Source of the DNA: Smithella sp. PtaU1.Bin162
GTDB taxonomy: Bacteria; Desulfobacterota; Syntrophia; Syntrophales; Smithellaceae
Length of the DNA stretch: 44,754 nt
Assembly (NCBI GenBank): GCA_002068015.1
Contig: MVRV01000179.1
Coordinates: 1 to 44,754, forward strand
Reading direction: 5' to 3'
Below, one piece after another: positions 24,713-34,918 of the stretch. How positions within the stretch are numbered: the first letter of the stretch is position 1; every line of letters starts with the position of its first letter. Below the pieces are notes generated by a model. That model was not told the DNA's origin. It was given only the letters and a program-made list of their open reading frames with translations, and made no database searches. The position numbers and the translations under genes are program-made.

Positions 24713-26035
24713 TTGATATTTAAAATCCAATTGGTGTATTGGAAGGAATATCTGCGCACATTACTTGAGGGCAAGGCACGACGAAATCTGCTTATTTCGA
24801 TGTCCTCGCTTGCGGTGAGTGGCTTTGTTAGTACGGCTTTGCGATTTTTCGGAGGCATTATTCAGGGACGTTTTATCGGTCCGGAAACATTAGGATATTA
24901 CACAAAATTTACAATCCTCCCAGGATATCTTTTTTTTCTTCACTTGGGCGTTTTCACTTCTTTAGCCAGGCAATATCCCTACTTCATCGGCAAGGGGGAG
25001 AAAGAAACAGCATCATGCTATGCAGCTAACGCGCTGGGCTGGACGCATCTATTATGCATGATTCATACAGTCATATTCAGCATCCTGTGCATATGGACAG
25101 CAAGTCACGGGGATTTGTATGCTACCTTGGGTTGGGGTACGCAAATAATGGTTAGCATCTCATCTCTCTACATGTTTTATCTCGGGAGTACTTATCGAAA
25201 CAGCAATGAATTTGTTACATGGTCTAAAGCACTAGTGATTTCTTCAATCACATCGGTCTTGTTACTTCCTTTGGTGGCTTTGTATCATTTCGCTGGGGTA
25301 TGTGCGAGATATGCATGGCCCAATTTTGTATCTCTAATTTATGCTCATTTGCACAGACCTCTCAAAATCAAACCCCAATTTAATCAAGCTCTTTTGAAAA
25401 AAATGATCATCTTCGGGGCGCCGCTGATGGTTTTCGCATATATATCTACCAATCTTTGGGATGCGCTGACTCGTACATATATTTTGAGAATGGTTGATGA
25501 AAAGGCTCTTGGCATCTTCGCATTTTCAGGGATGCTTTGTACGGGCATAACGGTAGTGGCTACGTCAATAAGCCAGGTATTTCATCCACGAATTGCCATG
25601 CTGTACGGTTCATCACACAAAGATATGGCCATCAGCTTTCGGTATTGCACTAAATGTTGCATCTTTGGGGCCGCTTTGGTTCTTCCCTTTATTGGCCTGA
25701 CCTACTGGTTAATTGATCCCGTGATAAATTTATTTTTACCTAAGTACATCGAATGTATTCCGGTCACAAGATACCTTTGTTGGCTATCCTTAGTTCCTGT
25801 AATAGATCTTCCGAAACAGCTTCTGATTGTCGCAAAAAAGAAGAAAGAATTTGGAATATCCGTCGTAATTAGTTTTCTTTTATTCGTTTCTCTACTTTCT
25901 CTTTTTCCATTGTTAAGTGCGGACATAACTCTTGAAAAAATCGCAATAGCTACGACATTATGCAAACTATCATCTGTTTTCATTGCAAATGGCTTTGCAT
26001 GGCGTATGGCTTGGCTTGAATCGCGTTCCGTATAG
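24713..26035 (+). CDS. Wzx-type polysaccharide flippase
   Basis: This 440-residue integral membrane protein of the polysaccharide biosynthesis (MATE-like) superfamily should flip undecaprenyl-linked repeat units to the periplasm. About 12 hydrophobic helices span its length. The N-terminal part shows ALRFFGGIIQGRFIGPETLGYY, typical of Wzx start regions. Translation seems to start at TTG 24713, eight bases after the previous stop; a first ATG lies about 30 codons later inside helix 1, which makes TTG more likely. It is the only flippase in the locus and pairs with the polymerase candidate at 27024. Confidence 0.85.
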   Translation: MIFKIQLVYWKEYLRTLLEGKARRNLLISMSSLAVSGFVSTALRFFGGIIQGRFIGPETLGYYTKFTILPGYLFFLHLGVFTSLARQYPYFIGKGEKETASCYAANALGWTHLLCMIHTVIFSILCIWTASHGDLYATLGWGTQIMVSISSLYMFYLGSTYRNSNEFVTWSKALVISSITSVLLLPLVALYHFAGVCARYAWPNFVSLIYAHLHRPLKIKPQFNQALLKKMIIFGAPLMVFAYISTNLWDALTRTYILRMVDEKALGIFAFSGMLCTGITVVATSISQVFHPRIAMLYGSSHKDMAISFRYCTKCCIFGAALVLPFIGLTYWLIDPVINLFLPKYIECIPVTRYLCWLSLVPVIDLPKQLLIVAKKKKEFGISVVISFLLFVSLLSLFPLLSADITLEKIAIATTLCKLSSVFIANGFAWRMAWLESRSV

Positions 26036-26061
26036 GGATGTCTTAATATGGGGATAATTAG

Positions 26062-27018
26062 ATGGATAGACAAGTTCCTGTTCTGCTGATCATTTTCAAC
26101 CGTCCCGAAAAGACCCGCAGAGTTATAGAAGCCTTGCAAAAGGTTAAGCCAACCCGGTTATTCGTCGCGGCAGACGGCCCAAGACCCGGTCGACCCGAAG
26201 ATATTGATAAATGCCGTCTGGCAAGGAAGGTTTTACTATCAATCGATTGGTCTTGTGATTTGCAGACCCGCTTTCTCGAGGAGAATGTCGGCTGTGATCC
26301 ATCCGTTTCTTCTGCGATAAATTGGTTTTTTGAGAATATTTCCCAAGGAGTAATTCTGGAGGATGATTGCATTCCAACTCCAGCCTTCTTTCATTTTTGT
26401 TCTGATCTATTGGAGCGTTATAAGGATGACAGGCGAATAATGCAGATATCAGGATTTTCGCCCTACCCTGAGAGGAGTTATCCTTTCGATTACCATTTCA
26501 GCCGCTCGTTTAGATGTTGGGGATGGGGCACATGGCGGCGCGCGTGGTCCTTATATGCTGATTCGTTGAAACGATACGAGGACAATCAATTCATCTATCA
26601 TATCGTTAAATCGTATTATCCATATTATCCTAAATATATAGAGAGATTAAAATTATATAAAGAGTTCATGAAGGGAAGGAGAGACAATTGGGATTTCAAA
26701 TGGAATATAGCATGTTACGCGCAGAATGCGCTTTGTATTGTTCCTGAAAAAAATCTTGTCACCAATATCGGCTTTGATGAAGAGGGGACGCACACTAAAA
26801 GGGGGAATCATTTGTTTGCCCGTATTCCTACTGATTCATTGGTTTTTCCGCTCCGTCATCCTTCATATGTATTTGCGGACGAAAGACCGGAACGGTTTTT
26901 GGAAAAAAGACTTTATCACAGTCTCCCCTTTAAAAGCCGATGCGCTAAATGGGCGCGCCATATTCTAGGTTCACTTGCGGAGTTCCATCAAAATGGACCT
27001 AACGCGAAGGTCCTGTAA
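26062..27018 (+). CDS. GT-A-fold glycosyltransferase (GNT-I / HlpA-like)
   Basis: This 318-residue soluble protein begins with PVLLIIFNRPEKTRRVIEAL, a GT-A nucleotide-sugar-binding start. The probable metal-binding acidic motif EDDC is at about residues 99-102. Beyond it are SGFSPYP and the aromatic FRCWGWGTWRRAW segment found in bacterial proteins annotated HlpA-like, which resemble N-acetylglucosaminyltransferase I. It probably adds one sugar to the repeat unit; donor and linkage cannot be read from sequence. It lies 27 bases after the flippase and six bases before the polymerase candidate. Confidence 0.8.
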   Translation: MDRQVPVLLIIFNRPEKTRRVIEALQKVKPTRLFVAADGPRPGRPEDIDKCRLARKVLLSIDWSCDLQTRFLEENVGCDPSVSSAINWFFENISQGVILEDDCIPTPAFFHFCSDLLERYKDDRRIMQISGFSPYPERSYPFDYHFSRSFRCWGWGTWRRAWSLYADSLKRYEDNQFIYHIVKSYYPYYPKYIERLKLYKEFMKGRRDNWDFKWNIACYAQNALCIVPEKNLVTNIGFDEEGTHTKRGNHLFARIPTDSLVFPLRHPSYVFADERPERFLEKRLYHSLPFKSRCAKWARHILGSLAEFHQNGPNAKVL

Positions 27019-27023
27019 AGCTG

Positions 27024-28565
27024 ATGACATCTAATTCTTTCCGGAATGTTTTTCGTGCATTTGAAATGAATTCTCTTCTGCAGATTCGGAGAACATTTCG
27101 AATACAAAAGAGATATTCAACATCTGTTTGGAAAATATGCTTGTTAGCCGTTTTTTTCCTGGTATGGGCCCATTTATCCATTAAGGCGTATTTTCCCAAT
27201 CCGGCCTTCTGGATCATAGGAGCAGGAATCATTGTCTTCGCCGCATGTTGTTTTCTCCTTAAAAGTAAAGAACCTTTCGGCTTTTTTCTGGCAGTGTTTG
27301 CCTGCACACATTTCGCTTTTGCTGATAATCAGGGTGGTCTTTGGTCTTATGTGATTTGTGCCGTTTTATTGATCGCTGCAGTGCTCAAATGCCCGATTGA
27401 TCTTCGCAGTGCTTCTATACCGCGAGTGATTAATTGGTTGCTTTTATTGTTTGTGATTCACCAAGTCATTGGTTTGCTTCTCAACCCGTACTCTGGAATA
27501 TCCAATATCCAATCGGTAATCGTAACCTGTTCTCAATGTGTGGTATTTTATTTTTGTGCATCTCTGGAAATGTCAGAAACAAACCTCAGGCGAATTTTCT
27601 CGGTCTGGTTCTTGACCGCATTTTTTGTATTCTTAGTTGCTTTAAATCAGAAATATCCTTTGCTCATCACGTCCAGCCCGCTTTTGCCACAACGCCAAAG
27701 CTGGATGAATATTATTGCCGACACTCCCGCCGGAGCATTTGGCTGTAGCGAGCTTTTTGCAGAATATTTCTGCATGATTAGTGTGATGTCGCTGATTTTC
27801 ATCGTCTATTCAAAAAAAATGCGTCAGCTTAGAATAAAAAAATATATACCCTGCGCAATGCTGTTGTTAGCTGCAATATCACTTACAATGGGTGGCTCGC
27901 GTGCTGCCATTATTCTTGCCGGGGCTGCTGTTTCATACATGATGCTCGAAAATGTCATATTCATGCCGTCAATACGGAATATAGGTCGCGCAATCCTCCT
28001 TTCCGGTATCGTTTTCCTGAGCATTGTTTTTATTATGAATTTTGGATCCTACTTTTCTCTTGATAAAACGATCGATGATTTCAGCGCAATTGATATTTCA
28101 GGAATATCGCTGAATTCGATAATCAGTGGAGATTCCATAAATCGTAATGCTGTTTACGATCCCGGTTATAGGCGTCTGGCCGAGAAATCATGGTGGATCG
28201 GTTATGGGTATAATCTGCCTGAAAACAATAGAGAAAGCCTCGGCATTACCGGGGAATGGTTTAAAGATTTCCACAGTCTCTATTTATCACTGCCTATTTA
28301 TTATGGATGGGTGGGAGCGGGGGCTTATATAATGATATTACTATGTACAGTTTTCCGAGCTTATATATGCTATTTGAAAAATAGGCGAATAAATAATTAT
28401 TTAGTACCCGTAGCCCTCGGTTTTGCTCTGATCTGGGCTGTGTTCATACTGGATCAAATCAAAATCGGTATTACACGAAATCATAGCTATTTTTTACTTA
28501 CATGGTTTTTGCTTGGCTGGACGCATGCAGTGGCGAATTCAATTACTCAGTTAAAAAGGGCATGA
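27024..28565 (+). CDS. O-antigen polymerase/ligase family membrane protein (Wzy candidate)
   Basis: This 513-residue integral membrane protein has about 11-12 hydrophobic helices. It has the Wzy_C signature: a conserved TMGGSRAAIILAGA helix, a large periplasmic loop (about residues 330-420) and DFHSLYLSLPIYYGWVGAG after it. It probably polymerises flipped repeat units in the periplasm. Ligase function is formally possible because the families are homologous, but the Wza/Wzc context favours a polymerase. Sequence divergence is normal for Wzy, which adapts to each repeat unit. Confidence 0.82.
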   Translation: MTSNSFRNVFRAFEMNSLLQIRRTFRIQKRYSTSVWKICLLAVFFLVWAHLSIKAYFPNPAFWIIGAGIIVFAACCFLLKSKEPFGFFLAVFACTHFAFADNQGGLWSYVICAVLLIAAVLKCPIDLRSASIPRVINWLLLLFVIHQVIGLLLNPYSGISNIQSVIVTCSQCVVFYFCASLEMSETNLRRIFSVWFLTAFFVFLVALNQKYPLLITSSPLLPQRQSWMNIIADTPAGAFGCSELFAEYFCMISVMSLIFIVYSKKMRQLRIKKYIPCAMLLLAAISLTMGGSRAAIILAGAAVSYMMLENVIFMPSIRNIGRAILLSGIVFLSIVFIMNFGSYFSLDKTIDDFSAIDISGISLNSIISGDSINRNAVYDPGYRRLAEKSWWIGYGYNLPENNRESLGITGEWFKDFHSLYLSLPIYYGWVGAGAYIMILLCTVFRAYICYLKNRRINNYLVPVALGFALIWAVFILDQIKIGITRNHSYFLLTWFLLGWTHAVANSITQLKRA

Positions 28566-28571
28566 TTTAAA

Positions 28572-29831
28572 ATGCGAGTTTTCCATTTTACGAATAATCC
28601 ACTTAGCATAGATCAAATACAGACCTCCGGGAATAACGTCAATGGCGGCAGTGGTTGGACATCTGTGCTTTTGGGTCGAATGCTGCAGGTCACTGATATT
28701 AAATTTGCCTGTGTTGCCAGAGGTAATGTCAGTCGTACTGAGATCTCTCAGAATGGCCGGGTGGTGTGTTTCACTATTCCTGGGCAGAGGGAAAGATGTG
28801 AACTGGAATTGTGTCGAGACCTGATTAAAGATTGGCAACCAGATTTGATTCACATTCACGGTACTGAAAACCCTTATGGTCTGCTTACAGCTCGCCATAT
28901 GGTTTCTTGTCCGGCAGTTATCAGCATGCAAGGCCTTTTAGGTCCATGTTCCGAATGGTATCACTACTTTGGCAATAGAAGCCTTGTGGATATTTTTCGG
29001 ATGCATCGCTGGCTCGAGTTTCCGGCATTCCGCGGGCATTGGATGCGTTTTAGGAAAATCAGGAAGGCGGCGAAGAGAGAACAAGAAATAATCAGAGGCA
29101 ACAATTTCTATATGGGGAGAACGGAATGGGATAGGGCATACGTTTATGCACATAACCCCAGAGCTAATTATTTTATTGAGAACAGAATGATTCGAGAGGC
29201 GTTTTGGCAACAGCGATGGGATCTCGAACGAATGCAGCGGCATCGGATCATTTTTACTAATGCATACCACCCGAGAAAGGGAACTGAATTGTTGCTGGAT
29301 GCGGTTAAAATATTGCAACCTCGTTTTCCTGATATCAAGATGGGTATCGCTGGTGCAATCAGCTCGAGAAGCGGCTATGGCAGATACATTCGCCGGCGCA
29401 TTAATGAACTGGCACCTGCTGTATCCGAACTGGGGCAGTTGAACGCTCAACAGATGGCCGAAGAGTTGATCAAATCCCATGTGTTCGTTTCCCCATCCTT
29501 CATCGATAACAGCCCCAATGTTGTTTGTGAAGCACAGATAGTGGGTATGCCTGTTATCTCCACATACACAGGGGGTGTTCCCAGCCTGATTCAAGATAGA
29601 CGGAATGGTCTTTTTTTCCCAACCGGTGACGCACCGATGCTTGCGGCAAGGATCCGCGAAATATTTGAGGATGATGAACTAGCAGTTAATCTGGGTATCC
29701 AAAGTCGCAATATTGCCCGACAAAGGCATGATCCAGATTTGGTTCTTAAGCAAGTATTGTATGTCTATGATACTGTATTGAAAACATTCTCTATAAAGCA
29801 AGATTCTCACAGAGATCGTAGTTCAAGGTAA
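28572..29831 (+). CDS. GT4-family glycosyltransferase
   Basis: This 419-residue GT-B glycosyltransferase has the C-terminal Glycos_transf_1 domain: TNAYHPRKGTELLLDA near residues 231-246, FVSPSFIDNSPNVVCEAQ near 304-321 and VISTYTGGVPSLI after it. A donor-binding Glu is present in the family EX7E position. The N-terminal acceptor domain shows HIHGTENPYG. No membrane segments are present, so it acts at the cytoplasmic face on a lipid-linked acceptor. It lies six bases after the polymerase candidate. Sugar specificity is unknown. Confidence 0.85.
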   Translation: MRVFHFTNNPLSIDQIQTSGNNVNGGSGWTSVLLGRMLQVTDIKFACVARGNVSRTEISQNGRVVCFTIPGQRERCELELCRDLIKDWQPDLIHIHGTENPYGLLTARHMVSCPAVISMQGLLGPCSEWYHYFGNRSLVDIFRMHRWLEFPAFRGHWMRFRKIRKAAKREQEIIRGNNFYMGRTEWDRAYVYAHNPRANYFIENRMIREAFWQQRWDLERMQRHRIIFTNAYHPRKGTELLLDAVKILQPRFPDIKMGIAGAISSRSGYGRYIRRRINELAPAVSELGQLNAQQMAEELIKSHVFVSPSFIDNSPNVVCEAQIVGMPVISTYTGGVPSLIQDRRNGLFFPTGDAPMLAARIREIFEDDELAVNLGIQSRNIARQRHDPDLVLKQVLYVYDTVLKTFSIKQDSHRDRSSR

Positions 29832-29857
29832 GGATTTTCAGTCTTGAGCTAATCGCG

Positions 29858-30985
29858 ATGTTTAATTTCAAAACACTCCTCAGGGCGAACCGGAGCCGGA
29901 TAATTATGTCATTTGGCAATAATATTCCCTTAATTGGAACAGACAAAATAAAGCTAATGCTGAAGAACGCTTCAATGCGTCTTGAGCAAAAAATTGGATC
30001 TATCGATATTAAAACTCTTGAAATAGACGAAAGATATGCTGAAAGATATCTCCTGCCAAGAATAAGGAATCGTGAATATTGGTTGTCGAAATACGAACAA
30101 CATCTATTTTGGGCACTATCGTTAGATCCAATCAAAGGCATCCCCCTCAACAGACTTCGACTTATAGATCATGGTGCAGGCACCGGCTTCTTAGGTCTGT
30201 TAGCGAAGGAAGTAGGTATAGGAGAGGTTATTTGTAATGATATTGATGAAAAATTTTTGCAATTAACCCGTGAGATTGGAAGGGCAATCGGGGTAAGTCA
30301 TGACCACTACATTCTGAGTGATTATGGTGGCTTGATCGCATACCTTCGAAAAAATATGCAAGCTCCTACATTGTTTGTATCGGCCGATGTGTTGGAACAC
30401 ATATATGACATAGACGGATTTTTAAATTGTTTATCTTCATTATCTCATGAATCCATAGGTGTTGTAATGTCCTCTGGCGCGAATTATCTGAATATAAAAT
30501 ATCTGGTTAATGTTATCCCCAAACAAATAAAGGAAGAAAAGAAATGGCGGCTCTTGAGAAAGAATATCATTCTTGATGTTGTCCCCGCTATAGAGCATTC
30601 TGATCTTGAGTATCTCATTAAACGCACAAGAGGATTGATGAAAGATGAGATTGAGATTTTATGTGCAAATTGGGCTGGCGATGGCGAAGTCTATCGGAAA
30701 AAAAAGCGAGCGAACGATTTTGATCCTTATGGAACCAATACATGTGATCCTATGAATGGTTGGTGGGCAGAGCACTTTCTCAATCCTTCGGTGCTTGTGA
30801 CGATATTACGTGAGGCAGGATTTGATTCAAATATTATTTTCGGAGAATACAATACTCATCATAAATCCGCGGGGAAACGATTTCTTGCCAAGACCATCAA
30901 TAGGACTATCAATACAATCGGAAATTGTGCACTTCCATTTGCATCCTATTATGCCATGGTGGCATCTAAAAATGGACGGCAATAA
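29858..30985 (+). CDS. SAM-dependent methyltransferase family protein
   Basis: This 375-residue protein has a class I methyltransferase core in the middle: motif I reads LIDHGAGTGFLGLLA (near residues 100-114) and is followed by the acidic ICNDID end of strand 2. Residues 1-90 form an N-terminal helical extension. The segment SADVLEHIYDIDGFL matches the post-motif II/III region of Methyltransf_11/12 enzymes. It might O-methylate a sugar or a chain end. Its end overlaps alternative starts of the next glycosyltransferase. The target is unknown. Confidence 0.78.
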   Translation: MFNFKTLLRANRSRIIMSFGNNIPLIGTDKIKLMLKNASMRLEQKIGSIDIKTLEIDERYAERYLLPRIRNREYWLSKYEQHLFWALSLDPIKGIPLNRLRLIDHGAGTGFLGLLAKEVGIGEVICNDIDEKFLQLTREIGRAIGVSHDHYILSDYGGLIAYLRKNMQAPTLFVSADVLEHIYDIDGFLNCLSSLSHESIGVVMSSGANYLNIKYLVNVIPKQIKEEKKWRLLRKNIILDVVPAIEHSDLEYLIKRTRGLMKDEIEILCANWAGDGEVYRKKKRANDFDPYGTNTCDPMNGWWAEHFLNPSVLVTILREAGFDSNIIFGEYNTHHKSAGKRFLAKTINRTINTIGNCALPFASYYAMVASKNGRQ

Positions 30986-31028
30986 AATTTTTCAGATGGA
31001 ATACAATAGCGCTGGAAATGTCGAGAAG

Positions 31029-32201
31029 ATGAACATCATTTTCTTTGGTCAATATTCATATCCTCAAGGAATGGCGGGAACAAAGCGCATTCAACATGCC
31101 ATAAGCGCCCTGAAGAAATGCCAAGGTATCAGAATCAGCGTAGTTATTTTGACTCAATCCAGCCGAGACAATACATTGACCGGTTCTTATATGGGCATAA
31201 ATTATAAAACTATTTTAGGAGACCTGTATGGAATCAAAACGGTGCTGTTTTCGCCGATTCTTTGTCTTAAGACATGTCATGTACTAAAAGAATCATTTTG
31301 TCCAAATCAGAATAATATCATTTACAATTACGGACCTCCAGATTTGTTCAATATAGGTATTTTGTCCTATGCAAAGCAACTGGGCTATAAAATTGTTTTT
31401 GATATTGTGGAAGACTATGATACCGCCATGAGTATTTCGCATTCCTCCTCCCATAAGATAAAGACATTTAATATTCGATTCTTAGTGAGATATATTAAAT
31501 ATTGGGCTGCAGGCATCATAGTTATCAGCTCTCATCTCCAGAGAAAATATCAAGATCTATCAAGAAATCAAATTCCCGTACATTATCGCCCAATTTCGGT
31601 CGACTTTCGTCATTATTCCACATCTATATCTGATTTCGGTGATCCTGTAACATTGTTTTATTCAGGGAGTTTCGGCATAAAAGATGGTCTGCCACTTCTG
31701 TTATCGGCCTTTGATAATGTGGCTGCGCGCAATAGTAATGTTCGTTTGGTTTTGACGGGTAAGGGCAGCAGGGAGGCAATGGGTGCCACATTTTCACGAA
31801 TTGCGGGTTCGCCTTTCAAACAAAGAATAGAATATAAGGGCTATTTGAATGATGATGCTTACTATTCCACTCTAAACTCAATCGATATACCCTGCATGAC
31901 TCGAATAGATTCCGCTTATGCCAATGCCGGGTTTCCATTCAAATTAGGTGAGTATCTGGCCTCTGGAAAACCTGTTATAGCCTCGCATATATCAGATGTA
32001 AGCCGTTTTCTGGTCCATAAAAGAGATGCCATCCTGGTCAAGCCCGGAGACTGTATGGATATCGCAAATGCAGTGGAATACCTGCTAAATCATCCAGAGG
32101 AGGCTAGATTAATTGGTGAAAGCGGTAGAGAAAAGGCAAGAGTGCATTTTGATTACAATGAGCAAGGACAAAAATTGCTCAACTATTTAAGAAGTATTTG
32201 A
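31029..32201 (+). CDS. GT4-family glycosyltransferase
   Basis: This protein of about 390 residues begins MNIIFFGQYSYPQGMAGTKR, the first beta strand of a GT-B fold. The C-terminal domain contains LFYSGSFGIKDGLPLLLSAF, VLTGKGS and NAGFPFKLGEYLASGKPVIAS, typical of GT4 transferases. The start is uncertain: ATG codons also occur at 30972 and 30996, overlapping or just after the methyltransferase end. The ATG at 31029, preceded by GAGAAG, matches the expected start of the fold. It probably transfers one sugar of the repeat unit; specificity unknown. Confidence 0.82.
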   Translation: MNIIFFGQYSYPQGMAGTKRIQHAISALKKCQGIRISVVILTQSSRDNTLTGSYMGINYKTILGDLYGIKTVLFSPILCLKTCHVLKESFCPNQNNIIYNYGPPDLFNIGILSYAKQLGYKIVFDIVEDYDTAMSISHSSSHKIKTFNIRFLVRYIKYWAAGIIVISSHLQRKYQDLSRNQIPVHYRPISVDFRHYSTSISDFGDPVTLFYSGSFGIKDGLPLLLSAFDNVAARNSNVRLVLTGKGSREAMGATFSRIAGSPFKQRIEYKGYLNDDAYYSTLNSIDIPCMTRIDSAYANAGFPFKLGEYLASGKPVIASHISDVSRFLVHKRDAILVKPGDCMDIANAVEYLLNHPEEARLIGESGREKARVHFDYNEQGQKLLNYLRSI

Positions 32202-32461
32202 GATTACATGTTCAATATATCAAGGAGAGTTTTCCTACCATACCAACCGGTATTGCTGATGACCCGCGCATAAAATGAACTCCATATGACAAGAAGGCGA
32301 AAGAAACCTGCCAGAGTTTTTTACAAAACCTCCTTCTAAGACTTATCAGCGAAAAAAAATATATACGCACAGATTCAGAGGTGATGATTGGGTTTGGGAT
32401 CAGGGGGAACATTCATTCCGAGATCCGACAAAATAACCAGGCATCCTATTGGAGAATAATC

Positions 32462-33523
32462 GTGGAAACAATAGAGGAAGAACTTAGTCCAAATTTAAAG
32501 CTCTTGGCAATTGGTTTTCTTCCACCTCCTTTGGGCGGGGTGTCCGTTTCATTCGAGATCTTTTGTAATACTTTGGCGAGAGATAATAAAGTTGACCTGA
32601 CAGTTATAAACCTTTCCAATATACAAAAAGATACCTGTTTGCCGAAAGCATTATTTATTCTTATCAAGCAAATGTGGCTGCATATCGGAAAATGCGACGT
32701 CGTGAAGCTCTATTGTGCAACTCCTCAGCTTTCAACAATCGGGCTTGTGATTCTCATAGTATGTCGTTTTAGAAGAAAACTATTCATTTTAAGGAAGGCT
32801 GCGGGAACTGATCATCGAACTTTGGGGGGGGTGGCCGGTCGAATAGCTGATTTCGTGGTGAAGTGTTCTGATCTTTTTCTCGCTCAGACAAAGGTTCTTG
32901 TCGCTTTGTGTCGCAAGCGAGGCGTTGCCCACGCAAAATGGTACCCAACAAATCGCCCGCTTGGACCTCCAGCCGAATTGAGGAATAAATGTAAGCGATT
33001 AGTATTTATGGGGCAAATTCGACTTTCAAAAGGAATTTTTGAGCTCATCGAAGCCGCTGAAGGATTGCCCAATTCGGGGATTGTTGATGTTTACGGGCCT
33101 TTTTTTGACGATCTTGATGAGACTATATTCAAAGGCAAAACTCAAATAAATTATCGTGGAATTCTGAGACCTGATAAGGTTGCCGCAAAACTTCGTGAGT
33201 ATGATGCCTTCGTTTTACCAACTAAGGCTGTTACGGAAGGCTATCCGGGGTTTATTCTCGAAGCGCTATCGGTAGGATTACCAGGAATTTCCACCACGGT
33301 TGGGGGAATACCCGAAATTATAAATGATCATTGCGGCATACTTGTTTCTCCGGGAAATGTAGCAGAGTTAAGATCCGCAATGCATCGTTTGATACTTGAT
33401 GAGTCACTTTATGCAAGCTTATGTAAAGGTGCTCTCAGTACGAGAGAAGAATTCTCATCCGAATACTGGACGAATTGGTTAGTGGCTCAATGTAAACATA
33501 TGTTGAGTACCTTAGAAAGATGA
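32462..33523 (+). CDS. GT4-family glycosyltransferase
   Basis: This protein of about 353 residues is a GT-B transferase. The N-terminal strand and glycine loop read LLAIGFLPPPLGGVSVSFE. The donor domain holds LVFMGQIRLSKGIFELIEA, FVLPTKAVTEGYPGFILEAL and GISTTVGGIPEII, with the Glu pair typical of GT4. A GTG start at 32462 with TTGGAGA seven bases upstream fits best. An earlier ATG at 32381 or 32384 also has AGAGGTG upstream and would add 26-27 residues with no counterpart in the fold. The 260 bases before it hold no convincing gene. Confidence 0.8.
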   Translation: METIEEELSPNLKLLAIGFLPPPLGGVSVSFEIFCNTLARDNKVDLTVINLSNIQKDTCLPKALFILIKQMWLHIGKCDVVKLYCATPQLSTIGLVILIVCRFRRKLFILRKAAGTDHRTLGGVAGRIADFVVKCSDLFLAQTKVLVALCRKRGVAHAKWYPTNRPLGPPAELRNKCKRLVFMGQIRLSKGIFELIEAAEGLPNSGIVDVYGPFFDDLDETIFKGKTQINYRGILRPDKVAAKLREYDAFVLPTKAVTEGYPGFILEALSVGLPGISTTVGGIPEIINDHCGILVSPGNVAELRSAMHRLILDESLYASLCKGALSTREEFSSEYWTNWLVAQCKHMLSTLER

Positions 33524-33690
33524 TTGGCGGTGTGAAGCGAAACCAGTAATTTTGATCGCTGATCCCTTGAGTCTCCGCCTATTGTGGTTTTGGAAGAGAG
33601 AAAGTAATGCTTACCTGGACGGCCGCAGAGCCGGGAGTCAAAATCCTTTTCTTCAAGAGCAGAATGGTGATTCGGACAATTGTTTAACAC

Positions 33691-34917
33691 ATGAAAAAAA
33701 TTTTTTTTCAATATCTGTGCCGCTTAACCCCCACCTACTGGTTGACCACTGTATCTGAATCATATTCAGAAAATAAGTTAAACCATTTATTGCAAAACGC
33801 AGTTAGGACAACTTCATTTTATGCTGAGCTTTGTGAAACTAAGAAGAATTTATCATTAAGTGATTTCCCGATCGTTCGCAAAAAAGACATAGCTGGAAAA
33901 GAGGAAATGCTAATTCCTCGGCATTATAATCCTCGATTATTAAGGAAAGTATCTACCGGCGGAACTTCTGGATTATCGCTCAATATATATCGTTCGCCGT
34001 CAGACCCGATTAAGGAAAGTCGTTTTATAAACTACGCCCATGAACTTATTACTCCTTGGTACAATAGAAGAGTCGCTATACTGCGTGGGAATAAACCAAA
34101 CAATGGTATTTTCAGTTATTCCAATGGAACACTAACTCTCTCATCGTATGACCTGAACAAAAAAGTTATTACTACTTATTTGCAACTTCTTCGCCACTAT
34201 AAAATAACGACCCTCCATGTATACCCATCAGCAATTATGCTATTTTGCAAATACGTCGAAATCGGAACCGATTCAACACTTCCTCACCTAAAGGGAATTC
34301 TTTCCAGTTCCGAAGTGTTAACGAAATCTAATAAAACAACTCTTTTAAAAACATTTCCTGGAGTTGTCATCATTGACCTGTATGGGCAAAATGAACATGT
34401 TGCATTTGCTCTATCAAAGAATTTTGAACCGTATACATTTTATCAAAGTTACGGTGTAGTGGAGCTAATCGATACAGGAAAGAGACACGCAAATGATGCT
34501 GTCTGCGAAATAATAGCGACCGGCATGATTAATAGGGGAATGACTTTGATCCGCTATGCGACTGAAGATTATGTTACTGTATCCGACAAAGGTCAAATCA
34601 CTTCTATATTGGGACGGTCTCAAGATTATATAATAAATAGAGAGGGGGAAACAGCCATATGCATGCTGCACACACGTGATAAAACGCTTAAAAATGTTTT
34701 AGAATTTCAATTCTATCAGGATACCCCGGGTATCGTCGAATTCCATGTGGTGGTTAATAAAAAATTCAATGATACCGACAAGAAAATGATCGAAGAGGAC
34801 TTTTATACAACCTATTCTGATTTAATCAGAGGAAAAGTTGTGATTGTCGATAAAATCCCACGTACTTCATCAGGAAAGCTTAAGCGACTCATTCAAAAAT
34901 TATTCATCGAGGTGTAA
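33691..34917 (+). CDS. Adenylate-forming enzyme, CapK / phenylacetate-CoA ligase-like
   Basis: This 408-residue member of the acyl-adenylate superfamily resembles the CapK/PaaK branch found in capsule loci. The phosphate-binding loop STGGTSG is at residues 88-94 and an adenine-site segment IDLYGQNEHVAF is near 230. The C-terminal catalytic-lysine motif RTSSGKLKR is near 395-403. It should activate a carboxylate as an acyl-AMP and pass it to an amine, hydroxyl or thiol. One base separates it from the opine-dehydrogenase-like gene, so the pair is almost certainly co-translated. That suggests it activates or attaches the product of the partner, or activates a uronic acid for amide formation. The true substrate is unknown. 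Confidence 0.83.
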   Translation: MKKIFFQYLCRLTPTYWLTTVSESYSENKLNHLLQNAVRTTSFYAELCETKKNLSLSDFPIVRKKDIAGKEEMLIPRHYNPRLLRKVSTGGTSGLSLNIYRSPSDPIKESRFINYAHELITPWYNRRVAILRGNKPNNGIFSYSNGTLTLSSYDLNKKVITTYLQLLRHYKITTLHVYPSAIMLFCKYVEIGTDSTLPHLKGILSSSEVLTKSNKTTLLKTFPGVVIIDLYGQNEHVAFALSKNFEPYTFYQSYGVVELIDTGKRHANDAVCEIIATGMINRGMTLIRYATEDYVTVSDKGQITSILGRSQDYIINREGETAICMLHTRDKTLKNVLEFQFYQDTPGIVEFHVVVNKKFNDTDKKMIEEDFYTTYSDLIRGKVVIVDKIPRTSSGKLKRLIQKLFIEV

Positions 34918-34918
34918 T